A DNA stretch of 64,000 bases from NCBI GenBank assembly GCA_037074765.1, contig JBAMDO010000066.1, positions 248,001 through 312,000 on the forward strand, in the 5' to 3' direction. Shown here one piece after another: positions 59,801 to 64,000 of this stretch. Under the pieces are notes generated by a model. It saw nothing but the letters and a program-made list of their open reading frames with translations. It did not search any database and was not told the DNA's origin. Within the stretch, counting starts at the first letter, position 1; each line of letters opens with the position of its first letter. The translations under genes were made by a program, and so were the position numbers. This DNA comes from Mansonella perstans. Lineage: Eukaryota; Nematoda; Chromadorea; Rhabditida; Onchocercidae.

Positions 59801-62731
59801 AATTCATCAGAAATTCTTTTTTCTACCAATTATTTGAAATTATTAAATGGCAAATTTGATTGAATTCCTTTTAAAAAAGTTTGAAATTTTTCAAGTAAAA
59901 AAGCATAAAAATTTGTTTCCAGAATTTTGAAAGAGAATAAAGTGAAAAATGGCAACGAAAATTAGACATTTGAGAAAAATTATTTTTTTTTATAAAAAGC
60001 TAATATTTATGGATTGAAATCAATAAAATAGGTTAGTTTTTTTCAGCATGTTAAGATTTGAAGCGTATTCGCACAACAGAGATGAAGTTATGTTACGATG
60101 GATGGACAATGCAATCACGATGATGCATCCGGTCCAATTGCCGGATTTCGATTTAGTTTGTTATAGAATAAATAATGAAACAGTGCTTTACCCAAATGGA
60201 TATTGGGATCAACTTCAGGTGAGTAGTAGTAGAAAAATAATAAAGGTGAAATGTCATTGTTTTGTAAGTATAATACTGTCGTCCCTTTCTTTTTCAAATA
60301 AACAAATAAATAAAAAAGGTAAATAAATAAATATGTATATTTTTTCATTTTATCTGTCATTCCAACTTATTTTTCACTCCAATTTTTCATTTCTGTTTGC
60401 ATTTATTCATTTCTAATTTTTCAAACTAATAAATTAGAATGCCAATTTCTCAGTGAATAATATCAGTTATTAATTATATGTTTACTTAATAATTATATTA
60501 CACTTAATAATTACTGTTAATTATATGTCTACTTAATGTTTTTTTCATTTATAATATTAGGTAAGCATACGGTCAATGCTAAATGAACTAATAAAATTGA
60601 TTAAATTAAGCTACGATTTGCAAAATTAATAGATTGTTAATTAATTGTCAGCTTTCGTTGTTTTGTTTCAATGATTTTTTTATTTCAGGTTGTTTTTACT
60701 TTTAAACGACGCTATGGATTTTATATCCTGCAAGCATATATACCAACTTATTTAACAATTATTGTTAGTTGGGTTGGTTTTTGTATGGAACCTAGCGCAC
60801 TACCAGCTCGTACGACAGTTGGTGTGTCATCTCTACTTGCTTTGACATTTCAATTTGGCAATATTCTCAAAAATCTTCCACGTGTTTCATACATTAAAGC
60901 TATGGATGTTTGGATGCTCGGTAATTGAAACTTTTTAAATCACTATCGTTTCTACAAAATTTGATAATTAAAAAAAAGCTTTTTTTTTTAAAAAAAACTA
61001 GAACTTTTTTTGTCGCACTAAAAAGAGAAAAAAGTAGGAGTGATATTATCTAATTTCCTGATTGTTTATAAAAATAATATTCCAATCAATCAATCTGCAT
61101 CTAGATTTTTGATTACGTATAATTTTGGTAAACGAATTTCAATAAAATCCCGAAATAGTTTTCAACAAGTAAAGATGAATTTGAGAACAAAACTCAATGA
61201 ATTTGGATAAATTGACAAAAATTAATTTCAATAAATTTGTGTTTCCTCCAGCACCATTATTATTGTAACATTTCCAGGTTGTATCTCTTTTGTTTTCGGT
61301 ACAGTAGTTGAATTAGCATTTGTGTGCTTTATTATGCGATGCTTTGGTGGAAATTTAAAAAAAAAAATAAGAACACGACGATGTCAAAAACGACGAACTG
61401 ACCATTTACAACAATTATACTTTCGATCATCACCAAGCCCATGCGAATTTTGCCATCATAGCAGTTATTCACCCAGAAGTAAGTCATCATCATCATCATC
61501 ATCATAGAAAGGTTAATTATTTCATTTTTTGGTCAATTTATCAGGATAACAAAATGGTTATCGTTTTCCTTCCTCTTTTCCATTCATTCTTTTTCCTTCT
61601 CTTCTATTAATCTTCATTAATAATTTATCACTAATTTTTTTCTCTTAAAATTATCACTTCCTAAAATTATTAAAGCACTGATATTACAATTCCATTTATA
61701 TTTAAATTTGTTTTGACAGAGAATAAAAAACAAAAATAAATCCCCTTAATTCTTTTATGATATTATCTGCTTTATAATACACTCATTTCTCTTCTCTCTC
61801 TAAATTTCTTTTTTCGAATTACTAAAAAACTTTTATTGTCCTCTCTTCCTTTTCCCTTTCCTTTTCAGCTTACTCACTACTTCCATCGTCCAATTTGATG
61901 CAACAAAAAGGAAAACTACAAAATAGGACGATCTCATCATCAGTCTTTCGAAAATCACCATCACCATTGTTAAGTATGCAAAATTTATCCCATTGTACTC
62001 ATATTTCAGAAGTTAGAAACTTCGAAACTGATCCAATTCAAACCACCGAAGGACCACTTACATTTAAAAAGGTCACCTTTAATTAATTGAGTAGTTTAGT
62101 AGTAAATTAAATTTCGACAATTCGACAATTTTTGAAGCAGAATTTTTGCTTTTCTTTTTTTCCATAAAAAAGAATTGTGGTTAAATATAAGAATTATCGT
62201 TACAAATTGCTGAGAATTTTTGTGACACTAAACAACTGATTTTTCATTTTTCGTTTGCTTAATAGGTCAATTACAATCCTAAGCAATATTCTCGCATACG
62301 GAGCCCACTGATAATTGATATTAAACCGGAAACGATTGACAAATTATCTCTTGTTTGTTTCCCACTTTCGTTCACTCTTTTCAATGTAAGTTTCCAATTC
62401 TCGACATTTTAATTTATTACTGTAGAAATGCATTTTATTCGCAAGCAACCTTACAGCTCACATGTGTTATTCCGGAAAAATGTTCGAATTGAGCAAATAT
62501 TTTTCTTTTTTCATTCAGCTAAGAATAGCAATCAAAAACCAGTCTTGTAAATTCATTTGGAAATTTAAAACCACTAATTTTAGCTTGTATATTGGTGGTA
62601 TTATCTATTCAGTACATGAACATATCACAGCAATAATAAACAAGAAAACATCATATAAGATCGATCCTGGGAATTCCAGAATTTCGTATAATCTGTTTTG
62701 GTGGATGTGTTCTGTAAATAGTTTTATCTGA
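56887..62731 (+). CDS. Cys-loop ligand-gated ion channel subunit, anion type (nematode ACC/LGC group)
   Basis: Exons: 56887-56940, 57165-57302, 57746-57876, 58219-58321, 59702-59790, 60047-60218, 60689-60920, 61278-61478, 61869-62071, 62266-62385 and probably 62519-62731. The first ten give 481 residues in one frame. Exon 1 is a signal peptide ([12 protein letters not shown]). The extracellular domain carries LYTQLWND, the loop SHIWTPNTC, and the Cys loop C158[14 protein letters not shown]172 with exactly 13 residues between. M1 is about 239-262. P268-A269-R270 just before M2 predicts chloride selectivity. M2 reads [17 protein letters not shown] and M3 follows [10 protein letters not shown]. 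The M3-M4 loop is long, basic and Ser-rich. M4 begins [13 protein letters not shown] before a good GTAAGT donor. The end is uncertain: exon 11 keeps phase but reads unlike a normal M4 tail; reading through gives [12 protein letters not shown]. Loop C has one cysteine (DLVCYR), not a vicinal pair. The ligand is unknown; acetylcholine or an amine is the best family guess. Confidence 0.88.
58540..58680 (+). other. Unexplained coding-like stretch in a channel intron
   Basis: A 37-codon frame between stops in the intron after exon 4 includes [17 protein letters not shown] and [13 protein letters not shown]. It lacks splice sites that fit the channel. It may be a relic of a retro-copy or element, or chance. 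Confidence 0.2.
61479..61505 (+). repeat. TCA trinucleotide run at a splice donor
   Basis: Eight or so tca units follow at once after the exon 8 donor (gtaagtcatcatcat). Reading through the donor would add a poly-Ser tail and stop, giving a truncated channel. Confidence 0.7.
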
Positions 62732-64000
62732 TAGCAATCACAGGCAGTTCTAATCGATGGTTTCAGTCCTGAATATATGAGCGATAAATTTGATAAGCAA
62801 AGAATACAGTCTATACCGAATATTCTTTTTACGACATAATATTATCGCACCGAAATGGAAAACAATTTTTTTCAATAGTCACGAGTATAATGTGGGAACA
62901 TACTGTTATTTTGACTAGTATTTGCGAACTATATCGTTCTAAACATGGAACAGTCTTTGCTATTCAAATTCCACGAATTTCAATCCAATAGAGCAACATA
63001 AATATTAAAGTGCTTGTAACTAGCAGCTGTATCATATGATAATAATTAGACTTTCGCCTAGAAACGTAACAGCCGGTTTCATTTTACGACGTTTTCACCA
63101 TTGCAACAACTTTCAAATAGTGGGAGGTAAAAAATTGTTATTCTGCTTCAACAATTAAAAGTAGTAATTGAAACACAGATGTAATGGCATACGATTGTTA
63201 TTCTACTTCAATAATTAAAAGTAGTGATTGAAACATAGTAATGGTGATTGAAACATAGTAATGGCATATGACATTAGCAACGAAAAAAATGTATTTAAAA
63301 AAAAATAACTGTAAAAAGTACATTATTTTAATTGAAAAAATCCAAAAACAGCAAAAACAAAACAAAATAGTACAACATAAATCTCGCTGTTTCTTTTCCA
63401 CCGCATCCAAACGAGTAGGAATGAATTTTTTGAGATTATTTACTTCTTGAACGAAACTCAACATAAGTACGATGAGAAATAAATTTATTACGACGCATAT
63501 CTAAAATTTTCCATCATTCAAAGCGTACTGTTTGCAATTCCACCACTTCAGATAAGATCGGCCACTGAAATTAACAGAAAATGACGATCGACTTTTTTGG
63601 GATAATATTTTCGGCTCGTAATACAAGCATCAGAAAAAAAAATATTTGCAAAGGGTAACAACGGGAGTATATTTGTTCAAGTTGCACTTAAACAATCATT
63701 GTATGGGGTCAAGTTTTATCAAATTCAGTGGCAGCAGTTTTCCTGAGGTTTTCATATTAAGACATATATATGACATAAGACAATTTTGATATCTAAACGC
63801 CTTCTCAGGCTAAAATATATTGCAACCCAATGCTATCCATTATATTTCTGTTTTTTCAAGATTATATTCTACTTACTAAATCTAACGAGATCTGCTGTGA
63901 AGTATGAGAATGAAGCACGCAGTACTTATCTTCGTGAAAAAACATGAGAAAACTACTGAAATTCCTAAACACTGTAAAACAAAATCACTAACCATTCATT
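62732..64000. other. Region after the channel gene
   Basis: No gene supported. A short duplicated segment containing ttgttattctacttcaataattaaaagtag-like sequence occurs twice between 63134 and 63230. A + frame at 62773-62840 (PEYMSDKFDKQRIQS) follows a TTTCAG but has the wrong phase for the channel. Confidence 0.45.

Overview
The window is nuclear DNA of a parasitic-type nematode, most likely a filarial or other spirurid worm. The sequence is very AT-rich (about 70 percent or more by eye). Genes are split into short exons with acceptors of the TTTNAG type, and several first exons have a spliced-leader-like acceptor just before the ATG. The gene families also fit nematodes: paired CCCH RNA-binding proteins of the POS-1/MEX/OMA type and an anionic Cys-loop channel of the ACC/LGC type. 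The species cannot be named from the sequence alone. I built every gene model by hand from reading frame, splice-site motifs and intron phase; nothing was aligned or searched.

Layout. At 0.5-1.3 kb (+) is a doubtful two-exon basic ORF. At 2.6-13.7 kb (-) are two tandem paralogous genes for tandem CCCH zinc-finger proteins. Their introns are still alignable, and they contain decayed copies of the second-finger exon. At 13.7-20.0 kb is a gene-poor region with two tandem-repeat arrays. At 20.0-25.0 kb (+) is a 14-exon ankyrin-repeat/SOCS-box gene closely resembling ASB3. Only about 110 nt after its stop, a spliced-leader-like acceptor introduces a small gene for a secreted peptide at 25.1-25.8 kb (+), which suggests an operon. 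At 26.7-35.4 kb (-) is a single-pass membrane protein with a signal peptide and a CUB domain. One of its introns holds a possible small secreted-protein gene on the opposite strand. The 35.4-43.5 kb region is mostly non-coding, with two orphan exons on the minus strand. At 43.5-48.4 kb (+) is an 11-exon gene with a basic/coiled-coil N-terminus, a SUMO-interaction-like motif and a C-terminal fibronectin-III domain resembling that of ATF7IP/MCAF. The 48.4-56.9 kb region is non-coding, with simple repeats. At 56.9-62.7 kb (+) is a Cys-loop ligand-gated channel with a PAR motif before M2, which predicts anion selectivity. No gene is seen from 62.7 to 64.0 kb.

The genes do not form one pathway. 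Functional grouping is only likely within the CCCH pair (germline or embryo RNA regulation) and the ASB3-like/secreted-peptide pair (co-transcription). No tRNA, rRNA, CRISPR array or intact transposon was found.
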